From Parablautia muri (lineage in GTDB: Bacteria > Bacillota > Clostridia > Lachnospirales > Lachnospiraceae): a stretch of 59,785 nucleotides of DNA. A model generated the notes under the pieces. The model saw only the letters and a program-made list of their open reading frames with translations, did not search any database and was not told the origin of the DNA. The stretch covers positions 1 through 59,785 of the forward strand of contig NZ_QZDT01000027.1 of NCBI RefSeq assembly GCF_009917485.1, given 5' to 3'. The translations under genes were made by a program, and so were the position numbers. Shown one piece after another: positions 27,117 through 35,663 of this stretch (its first letter is position 1; each line of letters starts with the position of its first letter).

Positions 27117-27428
27117 AAAAAAAGCCGCCTCCTTTTCGCACTTTTATAAGATTTAAGTACGACAAGTGGTGACTGTACACTCTTCCGTGCGTGTCATGCT
27201 TTCCCGAAAGATAACGCGCGGATTTATCCGCACATTTACCTCGGACTTGCTCAACGCCCGTGTTTCTGCCTTGCTTGGCAGACAATATGTTTGTACAGTG
27301 ACTTGCCGTCAGGTTCTTAGGTCCGGCATTATATTTCTGCCGACCTCTTGACATTCGCTCCACGGAAAACCTGCAATGTCTTTCGGCAATGCAGCAACCT
27401 CACGCTTCATCGCTATCATGCCACAGCA
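27117..27428 (-). promoter_or_regulatory. Structured ~310-nt leader of the S10 operon
   Basis: Between the promoter and rpsJ. Hairpins include TGTCTGCC/GGCAGA, GCGGAT/ATCCGC, and a long-range pairing of CACTGTACA with TGTACAGT. The size and structure suggest regulation by an r-protein or at the level of elongation. A reading frame through it (27076-27363) has no binding site and overlaps rpsJ, so I do not call it. Confidence 0.55.
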
Positions 27429-27434
27429 TTAATT

Positions 27435-27463
27435 AGTATACATGAAGTTTACGTATCATGCAA
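27435..27463 (-). promoter_or_regulatory. Promoter of the S10-spc-alpha operon
   Basis: On minus, TTGCAT (27463-27458), a 17-bp spacer and TATACT (27440-27435). An A/T-rich tract (TTTTTTGC runs) just upstream could act as an UP element. Confidence 0.7.
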
Positions 27464-27513
27464 GTACTTTTTTTGCTTTTTTTAATAAGCTGTAAATGAA
27501 CAAAGCAATAGAC

Positions 27514-27542
27514 TTTACACCGGCAATTGAAACCATTATAAT
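27514..27542 (+). promoter_or_regulatory. Promoter of the 65-aa gene
   Basis: TTTACA, a 17-bp spacer and a consensus TATAAT, about 50 bases before the ATG and back to back with the S10 promoter. Confidence 0.65.
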
Positions 27543-27592
27543 AAATATAGTAACATGCTAACAGTTACTTTCATTGTAAAGGCGGTGAAAAT

Positions 27593-27790
27593 ATGGAGGT
27601 ATTAGAAACGACCGAAAAAGAAATGATGCAAAAAAATGTTGAAGAATTTGCAAGATTGCAGCGTTATATGCGGTTGTCTGATAAAAACTCTGAAGCATAC
27701 GCTGAGATGAAAGACCGATATATAGATTTAAAAGTTATCTTAACAGCTTCTGGTATTAATCTTACAGAATTTGACAAAATAAAGGAATGA
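27593..27790 (+). CDS. Small acidic coiled protein of unknown function
   Basis: 65 aa, beginning MEVLETTEKEMMQKNVEEF. It is largely helical and charged (RLQRYMRLSDKNSEAYAEMKDRYIDL) with no membrane segment or Cys. It has its own promoter, AAGGCGGTG before the ATG and a terminator hairpin after the stop, so it is a real monocistronic gene. Helix-rich small proteins of this size are found in many clostridia, but I do not recognise the family. It lies between the S10 promoter and the end of the catabolic operon. Confidence 0.75.
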   Translation: MEVLETTEKEMMQKNVEEFARLQRYMRLSDKNSEAYAEMKDRYIDLKVILTASGINLTEFDKIKE

Positions 27791-27794
27791 ACGA

Positions 27795-27833
27795 AAGAAC
27801 TGCCGTTCCCCTTTCGGGATTACAGCAGTTCTT
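27795..27833. terminator. Bidirectional terminator between convergent genes
   Basis: AAGAACTGC/GCAGTTCTT stem with an inner CCC-TTTC-GGG hairpin. It ends the 65-aa gene on plus and the opp-caiB operon on minus. The T-runs are short. Confidence 0.65.
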
Positions 27834-27861
27834 CAATGTTATTAAACTCTAAAAACAGATT

Positions 27862-29073
27862 TTATATGACTTTTTCCTCTTGCAGCGCTCCAATCTGTTC
27901 CTTCGTATACCCAAGCCCAGCAAGCACTTCCTCATTGTGCTGTCCAAGTGTGGGCGCCGGATAATTAATCCGGGGCATCATGTCCATTAATTTAACAGGA
28001 TTACCATTCACCTTCGACCTGCCGATTACGGGATGTTCCACTTCAATAAACATTTCCCTTACTTTCGCAATATGTTCATCTTCCGTAATCTGCTTTACAT
28101 TGTAAAGAGGCGCTGCCGGAATTCCCTTGCTGAGCATTTTCTCTACAATTTCGTCCACCGTATACCGAATGCTCCACTCCTCTATGTAGGCCTTCTGGAT
28201 TTTATTATTTTTTACCCTAAGAGGTACTGTTAAGAAACGCTCGTCCGTAATCATCCAGGGCATGTCCAAAACTTCAATACAAAATTTTTCATACAGCTTC
28301 TGATTTCCGCATGCCAGAATCACCCTTCCATCCTTTGCCTGATAGGTGTCATAGGGGGCGATAGATGCATAAGCATTTCCTGTCCGCTTGGGAAGCTCCT
28401 TTGACTTAAAATACCGCACGTAAGCGTTTTCAAGGCTTGCCACCACCGAATCAACCAGCGATACGTCAATCTTCTGTCCTATACCGGTCATCTCCCTTGC
28501 ATGAACAGCCAGCAGAACACCGATGACCAGATTCATACCGCCAAGAATATCCCCCATTGCATTTCCTGACCTTGTAGGCTCACCGCCTTCTGCTCCCGTA
28601 ATGCTCATAAGTCCGCCCATTCCCTGCGACACAATATCGTATCCTGGTCTTTGTGAATACGGACCATAGGAGCCGAATCCCGAAAGAGTTCCGTAAATCA
28701 GCCGGGGATTAACTTCATGCAATTTCTCATAGCCGATTCCCAGCTTGTCCATAACTCCGGGCCGATAGTTCTCCAAAAGGATATCCGCATCTTCCACAAG
28801 TTTCAAAAAAATTTTTTTGCCTTTTTCCATTTTCAAGTTCAGTGTGATGCCCTTCTTATTCCGGTTCAAATTCGCGTAGTACATGCTCTCTCCGTTTTCA
28901 TAAGGACCGTACGCTCTCGCATCATCCCCACGCCCGGGAATCTCAATTTTCAGCACCTGTGCGCCAAAATCTCCAAGAATAGAACCTGCATATGGCCCTG
29001 CCACAACTCTCGTAAGATCAAGCACTTTTAAATCCTCTAATGCCTGTATATCCTGAATATTTTTGCCGCTCAA
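27862..29073 (-). CDS. CaiB/BaiF family (class III) CoA-transferase
   Basis: Moves CoA between carboxylic acids through covalent intermediates (403 aa). The N-terminal LKVLDLTRVVAGPYAGSILGDFGAQVLKIE, GDDARAYGP and NRNKKGITLNLK are family hallmarks; the Asp of GYDIVSQGMGG is the expected catalytic residue. I chose TTG 29073 because GGGGAGG stands about ten bases before it; a GTG at 29109 overlaps the preceding gene without a site. It is the last gene of the operon. The substrate cannot be read from sequence; the context suggests activation of an acid freed by the upstream hydrolase. Confidence 0.88.
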   Translation of the reverse strand: MSGKNIQDIQALEDLKVLDLTRVVAGPYAGSILGDFGAQVLKIEIPGRGDDARAYGPYENGESMYYANLNRNKKGITLNLKMEKGKKIFLKLVEDADILLENYRPGVMDKLGIGYEKLHEVNPRLIYGTLSGFGSYGPYSQRPGYDIVSQGMGGLMSITGAEGGEPTRSGNAMGDILGGMNLVIGVLLAVHAREMTGIGQKIDVSLVDSVVASLENAYVRYFKSKELPKRTGNAYASIAPYDTYQAKDGRVILACGNQKLYEKFCIEVLDMPWMITDERFLTVPLRVKNNKIQKAYIEEWSIRYTVDEIVEKMLSKGIPAAPLYNVKQITEDEHIAKVREMFIEVEHPVIGRSKVNGNPVKLMDMMPRINYPAPTLGQHNEEVLAGLGYTKEQIGALQEEKVI

Positions 29074-29092
29074 TCTATATAAACCTCCCCAT

Positions 29093-29437
29093 TTACGCGA
29101 TAATTCCACTCATTTCTTCATCTGTCACATGGATTTTCATCCGCATAACCGCGCTTCCCATGGACTTTCCAAGAGAATCCAGTCTTAAGCTCATTGTCGC
29201 ACCGCCCCCCAGCGCATGCTTCATCACGAAATTAAATCCGCCAAGACTCGGAACATCATATCTTACAATCTCGCCTTTTACCATATCGCCAAAATGTGCA
29301 TGCAGCGTTTTGGGTGTCACTTCACGTTCAATAATCTTGTAGTATTCGGGTTTTCTTGCATATACACAAACATTGCTCGTATCACCTTTATCTCCACTGC
29401 GTCCATGGGCGATATCATTTAAATAAATCTCCGCCAT
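29093..29437 (-). CDS. AtuA-like C-terminal domain protein
   Basis: 114 aa starting MAEIYLNDIAHGRSGDKGDTSNVCV. The HGRSGDKGDTSN motif is the signature of the small C-terminal domain attached to acyclic-terpene-utilisation AtuA proteins in many bacteria. Here it is a separate polypeptide, after the large AtuA part and 19 bases before the CoA-transferase. GGAAGGAG precedes the ATG. Probably the partner subunit of the AtuA protein. Confidence 0.85.
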   Translation of the reverse strand: MAEIYLNDIAHGRSGDKGDTSNVCVYARKPEYYKIIEREVTPKTLHAHFGDMVKGEIVRYDVPSLGGFNFVMKHALGGGATMSLRLDSLGKSMGSAVMRMKIHVTDEEMSGIIA

Positions 29438-29504
29438 CTTTCCTTATCTCCTTCCACTTATTTAATATTTATACGAAGAATGCCCGTACTTTGGGCACTT
29501 ACTT

Positions 29505-29603
29505 ACGTGAGAACAGTCTGCACAGCAGACTTAGAACTTCTACACAAAGCAGTCATTGATGCCAGTGAAAATTGCCACAGGTAATTAGAAGTTCTTCTCA
29601 CGT
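29505..29603 (-). promoter_or_regulatory. Nested inverted repeats between the two AtuA genes
   Basis: ACGTGAGAA (29505-29513) pairs with TTCTCACGT (29595-29603), and AGAACTTCTA (29533-29542) with TAGAAGTTCT (29586-29595); AGTCTGC/GCAGACT forms a separate hairpin (29516-29532). The structure starts at the stop codon of the first gene and fills the 165-base gap. It may be an RNA processing site that sets the ratio of the two products. Confidence 0.55.
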
Positions 29604-30970
29604 TATACCTCCAGGATGTGCGCCTGAATATCAAGGGCATCTCTAGGAACGTAGGTCGGCCACAACGCCATTACCTCCTGCACATGTGCACGTCCGCCGA
29701 AGAAAGATGCTCCTGGAGGGCCGTTTAACTGCATTGGGCTGATTTCCGGAATAATCTTGGCACATTCGGACTTATCTTCACTAAATACCGCAATGCGAAG
29801 TACACATTCATTCAGGTTCTTCAGAGATTCTTCGCTCATATCCGCCACATTCAAATGCAGACTGTTCACTCCGATATAGCTGATATGTATATCGTCCGCC
29901 TTCATGCCCCGTCTTGCCATTTTCTTCATAATCACATCTGCACAGTACTGTGCCTTCTCATAGGCATCCGGCCATGCAAAGCTCAACATAGATACGGTCT
30001 TCCAGCCCTTATGATATCCCACGCAAAGTTTTAGTTTGTCAGGCTTTTGCTTGCCGCGTACATTACCAATGCGTACTCTGTCAGGTCCAACCTGCGTGAT
30101 TGTTGCCTGACTGATATCAACATTTACATCGGGCGTCATGTAATTTGCAGGGTCCAGCACTTCATAAAGGAACTGTTCCTTGCAGCTCTGTTCACAGATA
30201 ATACCGCCGCAATCAGGAGCTTTCGTAATCTCGAAGGTGTCGTCCGTAATCTCGGCAATCGGGAATCCAAGTTCATCCATTCTCGGAACACCGCGCCAGT
30301 CATACATATAGTTGCCGCCTGCTCCCTGACCGCCACACTCTAAGAGATGTCCTGCCATAATACCTCTTGCCAGATTATCCCAATCATCTTCAGCCCATCC
30401 AAATTCATGGGCAAAAGGAGCAAGGAACAATGCGGAATCAGCCGCACGTCCTGTGATTACAACGTCCGCCCCCTGGTTTAAGCACTCTTTGATGCCTTCA
30501 TGTCCAATATAAGCATTACAGTTGTAAATCTTATCAACAATCTCATTAAAATCCCCATCATAATCAAAATTAGGGAATGTCCAGCCTTCTTTCAAAAGTT
30601 GCGGTATTTTCTCTTTAATGGAATCTCCTGTTACATATCCGATCTTATACCCCTTCATACTCGCCGAATCAGCCCATTGTCTGATAGCCTCCACACAGCC
30701 GGTAATATTCATACCGCCTGCGTTGGTCAGAATGCGGATTCCCTTTTCCCATGCTTCCTTGCCGCCTTCTTTCAAAATTCTTGTGACAAAATCCGGAGCA
30801 AATCCCTTACCGGGATCCTTTAACTGTTGTTTGGCCATAATAGACATAGTAAGCTCCGCCAGATAATCGCATGCCATATATTGAATATCCGCATGACGCA
30901 GCATATGGAGCGCAGCATCCGGGGAGTCGCCCCAAAAGCCCTGGCCACCGCCAATTGCAATTTTTTTCAT
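29603..30970 (-). CDS. AtuA family protein (DUF1446), large part
   Basis: 455 aa, cytoplasmic. Starts KKIAIGGGQGFWGDSPDAA and contains GIRILTNAGGMN, DVVITGRAADSALFLAPFAHEFGW and GHLLECGGQGAGGNY, all typical of the AtuA/DUF1446 family first described in acyclic terpene degradation in Pseudomonas. The biochemical role of the family is not well settled. The usual C-terminal domain is missing here and is encoded by the next gene. AGAGGT precedes the ATG, 73 bases after the hydrolase gene. Confidence 0.88.
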   Translation of the reverse strand: MKKIAIGGGQGFWGDSPDAALHMLRHADIQYMACDYLAELTMSIMAKQQLKDPGKGFAPDFVTRILKEGGKEAWEKGIRILTNAGGMNITGCVEAIRQWADSASMKGYKIGYVTGDSIKEKIPQLLKEGWTFPNFDYDGDFNEIVDKIYNCNAYIGHEGIKECLNQGADVVITGRAADSALFLAPFAHEFGWAEDDWDNLARGIMAGHLLECGGQGAGGNYMYDWRGVPRMDELGFPIAEITDDTFEITKAPDCGGIICEQSCKEQFLYEVLDPANYMTPDVNVDISQATITQVGPDRVRIGNVRGKQKPDKLKLCVGYHKGWKTVSMLSFAWPDAYEKAQYCADVIMKKMARRGMKADDIHISYIGVNSLHLNVADMSEESLKNLNECVLRIAVFSEDKSECAKIIPEISPMQLNGPPGASFFGGRAHVQEVMALWPTYVPRDALDIQAHILEV

Positions 30971-31043
30971 AGACTTTTACCTCTTTCTTCATTATATTAT
31001 AATTTTTAATCATGCCGCTTGGCGGCATAACAAACCACCTGAA

Positions 31044-32750
31044 CTACTTTTGGGCCGGGGACAAGGGAATTTCCAAATAGCAGCCTGCATTCCCCGTACA
31101 AATCACCTGATGGGCGATTCTGCTCTTTTCCTGCTCCGACCAGATACCGGCATAATTACTATGCGCCGTATACTGCGGAAAATCAGAAGAAGAAATATCC
31201 AGACGCAGACGGCTTTCCGGCTTAACGGTCCACACAATATCCCAAAACTCTATGCATACCGCCGCTTCTTCACCGGGGCTATAGACAGCGTCCTGCGGCA
31301 TATCTGCTGCTATGGTTGTAATACCGCTTCGAATATTATAGGCCTTGCCATCCGGAAATACTTCACATAGCTTTGCCGAAAAAGCAGTGTCATCAGCATC
31401 CGTCCTGACCCTTAGATGTACTTTGATCTGCCCTGCCATCGCCAGCTCCCGCGTAAGCGGTTCGCTTAAAAAGCTCACTACATCCGGCCTATAATCCGGC
31501 TCTGGCTGCTTTAGAGAACCTGCCTCGGTAATTGTAGTCAGCACACTCTCCGCGCCATGAGAAGGGCATGGGTTTTCCGGGTCGTAATCAAAAGTAATTT
31601 CTCCTGCCCGCCCCGTATCTTCCCCCAAGCTTCTGTCCTCTCGGATGTAAAACTTTTTGACACATCCCGAGGGCAAAGGCCACGTTTCAAGTTTCTGCCA
31701 GCAATCTTCCCGCATCACGTAGGCACGAATTCGCTTTTGGGGCATTTCTTTTTTCTTTAACAGCAGGTCAAACCACTCAAGGGTGCGTTTTACATCACCG
31801 TTTTCAAGGTTCTTTTGCTCTCCCCATTCAATACAGTTCTCACACATATGGTTCCAACATCCCACGTCCATCCAGCTGTGCTCTTTCGTTTCCTCATTAA
31901 GAGAAATATAAGTATTCATGGCACTGCCAAAATGGTGATCGTACCAGGCATCCACGATATAAACCGGAACTTTTACTTTTGCAGGTATTTCCGCCAATTC
32001 TTTCCACCAGCCCTGCTGCCAGTATGCATCGCTGCGTTTTACCGCATGAATCCAATCCTGGTACCAGTCAAGCCGCCCTCCCCACATCTGTTCGTCTACC
32101 TTCGCATGGGGTCTGTATCTGCAGCTCTCCAGATAATCCGCTTCCACCGGATGCCCTGCGTTTGCCATACTCCACCCGGTCAGAACATCGTGCCGGAACA
32201 ATCTTTTCTCATAGGCCGACTTAAATCTGTCCGTACCATACACCGTCAGCATCATGCCTTTCACTTTATCCGGAACAACATCTGCAACTGCCCATCCTGT
32301 CAGCGCAAGATAACTGGCGCCAAAGTAGCCGATGCTTTCCGCCCAGTCCTGTGCATTTAACCAGCTAAGCGTTGCTATGCCGTCCCTGCGCTCGTTCACA
32401 TTCGGCTCCCACTGGCCTCCACTTTTGCCGGTACCGCGGCATATCTGCAAGACATAACCATACCCTCTCTTTGTCAGCTCCTGACCATATACTTTGTAAA
32501 TTTCCATATTCGCAGGATAACAGCTTCTTTGTATCAATACCGGAAAGCTCTGTTTATCCGATGGTTTATATATGACTGTATGTAATTTTACTCCGTCAGG
32601 CATCGGCAGAAAGCATTCCTCCATAGCATAATCACATGCTGCTCCGTCCACAGGGCAGTTATCGAATTCCGCTCTGATATTCAGCATCTCCTGATGGAGG
32701 CGTTCTTCCATTTCCGCCTGCGCCCCAGCCGCTTTTTCCTGTCCCGCCAT
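31044..32750 (-). CDS. CocE/NonD alpha/beta hydrolase
   Basis: 568-aa serine hydrolase of the X-Pro dipeptidyl-peptidase/cocaine esterase family. The nucleophile elbow is GYFGASYLA with Ser146; DAWYDHHFGS holds the likely Asp and CWNHM the likely His. The C-terminal jelly-roll domain (from about residue 340) ends in WTVKPESRLRLDISSSDFPQY. No signal peptide, so it acts inside the cell. It follows oppF by 13 bases, consistent with cleaving an imported ester or amide (peptide-like) compound. AAGGAG precedes the ATG. Confidence 0.9.
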   Translation of the reverse strand: MAGQEKAAGAQAEMEERLHQEMLNIRAEFDNCPVDGAACDYAMEECFLPMPDGVKLHTVIYKPSDKQSFPVLIQRSCYPANMEIYKVYGQELTKRGYGYVLQICRGTGKSGGQWEPNVNERRDGIATLSWLNAQDWAESIGYFGASYLALTGWAVADVVPDKVKGMMLTVYGTDRFKSAYEKRLFRHDVLTGWSMANAGHPVEADYLESCRYRPHAKVDEQMWGGRLDWYQDWIHAVKRSDAYWQQGWWKELAEIPAKVKVPVYIVDAWYDHHFGSAMNTYISLNEETKEHSWMDVGCWNHMCENCIEWGEQKNLENGDVKRTLEWFDLLLKKKEMPQKRIRAYVMREDCWQKLETWPLPSGCVKKFYIREDRSLGEDTGRAGEITFDYDPENPCPSHGAESVLTTITEAGSLKQPEPDYRPDVVSFLSEPLTRELAMAGQIKVHLRVRTDADDTAFSAKLCEVFPDGKAYNIRSGITTIAADMPQDAVYSPGEEAAVCIEFWDIVWTVKPESRLRLDISSSDFPQYTAHSNYAGIWSEQEKSRIAHQVICTGNAGCYLEIPLSPAQK

Positions 32751-32763
32751 AATTCTCTCCTTA

Positions 32764-33735
32764 TCATACCTTCATCTCATCCAGTACTTTTCTACAGCTT
32801 ACAAAGTGACCTGGTTCAATCTCTTTTAGTTCTATATCCTTGCCCCGGCATTTATCTGTTGCATAGGGACACCTTGCCGCAAAACGACAGCCTGGCACCG
32901 GGTCAATGGGACTAGTCAGTTCCCCTCTCATCACCTGCGTGGAAAGCTTCTTGGCTGTTAAACTGGGAATTGGTACGGCATTTAGCAGACCCTGGGTATA
33001 GGGATGCATCGGATTGTTAAATAAGTCCGCCGTTTTGGCATACTCCACACATTGTCCCAAATACATTACTACAATTTCATGGCTTATATGTTTTACAACG
33101 CTTAAGTCATGGGTAATAAAAATATAGGTCAGGCCCTTTTCATCTTGCAAATCCATCAGCAGGTTCAAAACCTGCGCCTGAATCGATACATCCAAAGCAG
33201 ACACCGGTTCATCACAGACAATAAATTCCGGGTTCATTGCCAGCGCACGCCCAATACCGATCCTCTGGCGCCTTCCACCGTCCAGCTCATGGGAGTAGCT
33301 TTCAGCATATCGCTTTGCCAGGCCTACCGTATCCATGATTTCTTCTACCTTTTTCTCATATTCTTCTTTCGTTCCGCATACCTTATAGTTTTTCAATGGC
33401 TCGCCGATTAATTCTTTTACATTCTTTCTGGGGTCCAGAGAAGCCTGTGGGTCCTGGAAAATCATCTGCATTTTCTTTCGGACCTCCCGCATCTGCTTCT
33501 CGTCATAGTTGGTAATATCCACCCCGTCATAAATAATTTTTCCGCCGGTTGACTCATGCAGATGCAAAAGCAGTCGTCCAAGTGTGGATTTTCCACAGCC
33601 GGATTCTCCTACAACACCCAGCGTGGTACCTTTTTTAATCTGAAAATTAACTCCGTCAACAGCATGCAGCATTCCCTTAGTCGTCTTGAAATATTTCTTT
33701 AAGTCCTGTACTTCAACTAATATTTTTTCTTCCAT
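32764..33735 (-). CDS. oppF: Oligopeptide-type ABC transporter ATPase (OppF-like)
   Basis: One of two ATPases of the importer (323 aa). Walker A GESGCGKST, Walker B FIVCDEPVSALD, and the C-terminal oligopeptide-transporter zone with CRFAARCPYATDKC. The signature motif reads ELDGGRRQR instead of the common LSGGQQ/LSGGQR; I recall this variant in other clostridial OppF proteins, so it is likely functional. ATG 33735 follows AAGGAGG at eight bases; a GTG at 33744 is too close. Confidence 0.93.
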   Translation of the reverse strand: MEEKILVEVQDLKKYFKTTKGMLHAVDGVNFQIKKGTTLGVVGESGCGKSTLGRLLLHLHESTGGKIIYDGVDITNYDEKQMREVRKKMQMIFQDPQASLDPRKNVKELIGEPLKNYKVCGTKEEYEKKVEEIMDTVGLAKRYAESYSHELDGGRRQRIGIGRALAMNPEFIVCDEPVSALDVSIQAQVLNLLMDLQDEKGLTYIFITHDLSVVKHISHEIVVMYLGQCVEYAKTADLFNNPMHPYTQGLLNAVPIPSLTAKKLSTQVMRGELTSPIDPVPGCRFAARCPYATDKCRGKDIELKEIEPGHFVSCRKVLDEMKV

Positions 33736-33759
33736 TCCATTCACCTCCTTTACCTGATT

Positions 33760-34728
33760 CTATTTGCCGTATCTATGGCATTTCACCAAATGACCGGGTT
33801 CCACTTCCACCACCGGCGGCGCTACTTTACATTTATCCGTAGCGAATTTACAGCGTTCGGCGAAACGGCATCCTTTTATGACCTGCGTAGGATCCGGTAT
33901 CATACCGTCAATTGTAACCAAACGTTCCGTATCCTCGTCCAGCTTCGGGATAGCATCAAACAATCCTTTGGTATAAGGATGCAGATTTTCCGCGCCAAAT
34001 ATATGCTCCGCCTTTCCAAACTCAATCACTTCCCCGGCATACATGACCGCAACCTTCTCACAGGTCTGCGCCACAACGCCAAGGTCATGTGTCACCAGTA
34101 TCATAGCCGTGTTCAAACGCTTTTGTAAATCATTGATAAGGCCAAGCATCTGCGCCTGAATCGTAACATCCAGAGCCGTTGTAGGCTCGTCTGCAAGGAT
34201 CAACTTCGGCTCGCAGACCAGGGCGATGGCGATAACGATTCTCTGTTTCATACCGCCTGAAAACTCATGGGGATATTCATTCTTGCGGTTAGCAGGAATA
34301 CCTACCAATTCCATCATATCATCTACCGCTTTATCTAAGTCCGCCTTGCTCATATCCTTGTTATGCTCTTTTAATACCTCCAAAATCTGGTCGCCTACTG
34401 TCATAACCGGATTTAAACTCGACATCGGGTCCTGAAAAATCATGGAGACAATATTCCCACGCAGTTCCCTTACTTTATCTTCGGAAAGATTCAGCATATC
34501 ATTTCCGTCAAGGATAATGGAGCCGTTCGTGACTTCTCCGATTCCTTCCGGCAGCAGCCGCATAACGCTAAGGCAGGTTGTGGTCTTCCCGGCTCCGGTC
34601 TCTCCCACCAGCCCAAGTGTCTCTCCATATTCCAGCGACAGACTCATTCCGTTCACTGCATAAACAGTGGTAATTTCCGTATTATATGTTATATTCAAAT
34701 CCTTAATCTCAAGAAGTTTATCTGCCAT
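33760..34728 (-). CDS. oppD: Oligopeptide-type ABC transporter ATPase (OppD-like)
   Basis: 322 aa. Walker A GETGAGKTT, Q-loop IFQDPMSSLNPVMTVG, signature EFSGGMKQR, Walker B LILADEPTTALD, and the C-terminal GCRFAERCKFATDKC zone. Pairs with OppF; the two form the ATPase heterodimer. AAGGAT precedes the ATG; five bases separate it from oppC. Confidence 0.94.
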   Translation of the reverse strand: MADKLLEIKDLNITYNTEITTVYAVNGMSLSLEYGETLGLVGETGAGKTTTCLSVMRLLPEGIGEVTNGSIILDGNDMLNLSEDKVRELRGNIVSMIFQDPMSSLNPVMTVGDQILEVLKEHNKDMSKADLDKAVDDMMELVGIPANRKNEYPHEFSGGMKQRIVIAIALVCEPKLILADEPTTALDVTIQAQMLGLINDLQKRLNTAMILVTHDLGVVAQTCEKVAVMYAGEVIEFGKAEHIFGAENLHPYTKGLFDAIPKLDEDTERLVTIDGMIPDPTQVIKGCRFAERCKFATDKCKVAPPVVEVEPGHLVKCHRYGK

Positions 34729-34733
34729 AATGT

Positions 34734-35639
34734 CTATCCTTTCTTTCCCTTGCTGCGCTTTACTTTCTTACCTAAGGTTCCACGGAGCTTCGGATCCATT
34801 GCATCACGGAGCGCATCACCTACCATATTAAAGCAAAGTACCACAATCATGATAAACAGACCTGGTGCAATTGCAATGACCGCATTTGTCCCCATATACT
34901 TATAACTGTCATTTACCATACCGCCCCAACTTGCCGTAGGCGGATTGATTCCCATTCCAAGAAAGCTTAAAGCCGCCTCATTTAAAATTGCACTGCCCAG
35001 GTTCATGGTCATAAGCACGATATTGGAGGAGACACAGTTCGGAAAAATGTGTGAAACGGCATTTTTCATCTTAGATGCGCCGCACAAAGTACCGGCCGTA
35101 ACATAGTCCATTTCTCTTACGGTAAGAACCTGTCCTCTGGTAACACGGGCATAGCTCGGTATCATGGAAATACCGATTGCAAGACAAATGTTTCCAAGTC
35201 CCTTGCCGAAAATACTTCCCAGAAAGAGCGCCATAATAATCATGGGCACTGACATCATAGCATCCATAACTCTCATGATAACCGCATCCACAAGTCCCCC
35301 TGCCATACCTGCTATCAGCCCTAGAATCATACCTGCTGTTCCCGCAATAAGAACGGACACCAGACCTACCGTGAAGGATACGCGTCCGCCATAAATGATT
35401 CTTGAAAGCACGTCACGTCCCATTGCATCCGTACCAAAGATGTGCTGCGTACTCATTCCCTGCAGCATCCCCTTCAAATCCTGTTTATACGGATCATAAG
35501 GCGCTACAAGTGGCGCAGCAATTGACGCCAATATTAAGACAGCCAGTACGCACAGGCAGAATACGACCGATTTTCTGGCAAAAATAACACGTACTACTCT
35601 GGAATCTTTTATTTTACTTAATGTTGATTTCCTGTTCAT
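34734..35639 (-). CDS. oppC: Oligopeptide-type ABC transporter permease (OppC-like)
   Basis: 301-aa membrane permease. An N-terminal OppC leader and TM (about 28-48), then APYDPYKQDL...HIFGTDAMGRDVLSRIIYGGR, and the BPD inner-membrane domain with the EAA-type loop (SYARVTRGQVLTVREMDYVTAG). The basic C-terminus is cytoplasmic. AAAGGAG precedes the ATG. Confidence 0.94.
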   Translation of the reverse strand: MNRKSTLSKIKDSRVVRVIFARKSVVFCLCVLAVLILASIAAPLVAPYDPYKQDLKGMLQGMSTQHIFGTDAMGRDVLSRIIYGGRVSFTVGLVSVLIAGTAGMILGLIAGMAGGLVDAVIMRVMDAMMSVPMIIMALFLGSIFGKGLGNICLAIGISMIPSYARVTRGQVLTVREMDYVTAGTLCGASKMKNAVSHIFPNCVSSNIVLMTMNLGSAILNEAALSFLGMGINPPTASWGGMVNDSYKYMGTNAVIAIAPGLFIMIVVLCFNMVGDALRDAMDPKLRGTLGKKVKRSKGKKG

Positions 35640-35663
35640 CTTCGTTTCTCCTTTCCGTACGCT

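Noticed and set aside
27076-27363. 95-codon minus-strand frame in the S10 leader
   Set aside because: It overlaps rpsJ, starts without a binding site, and its sequence is shaped by leader hairpins.
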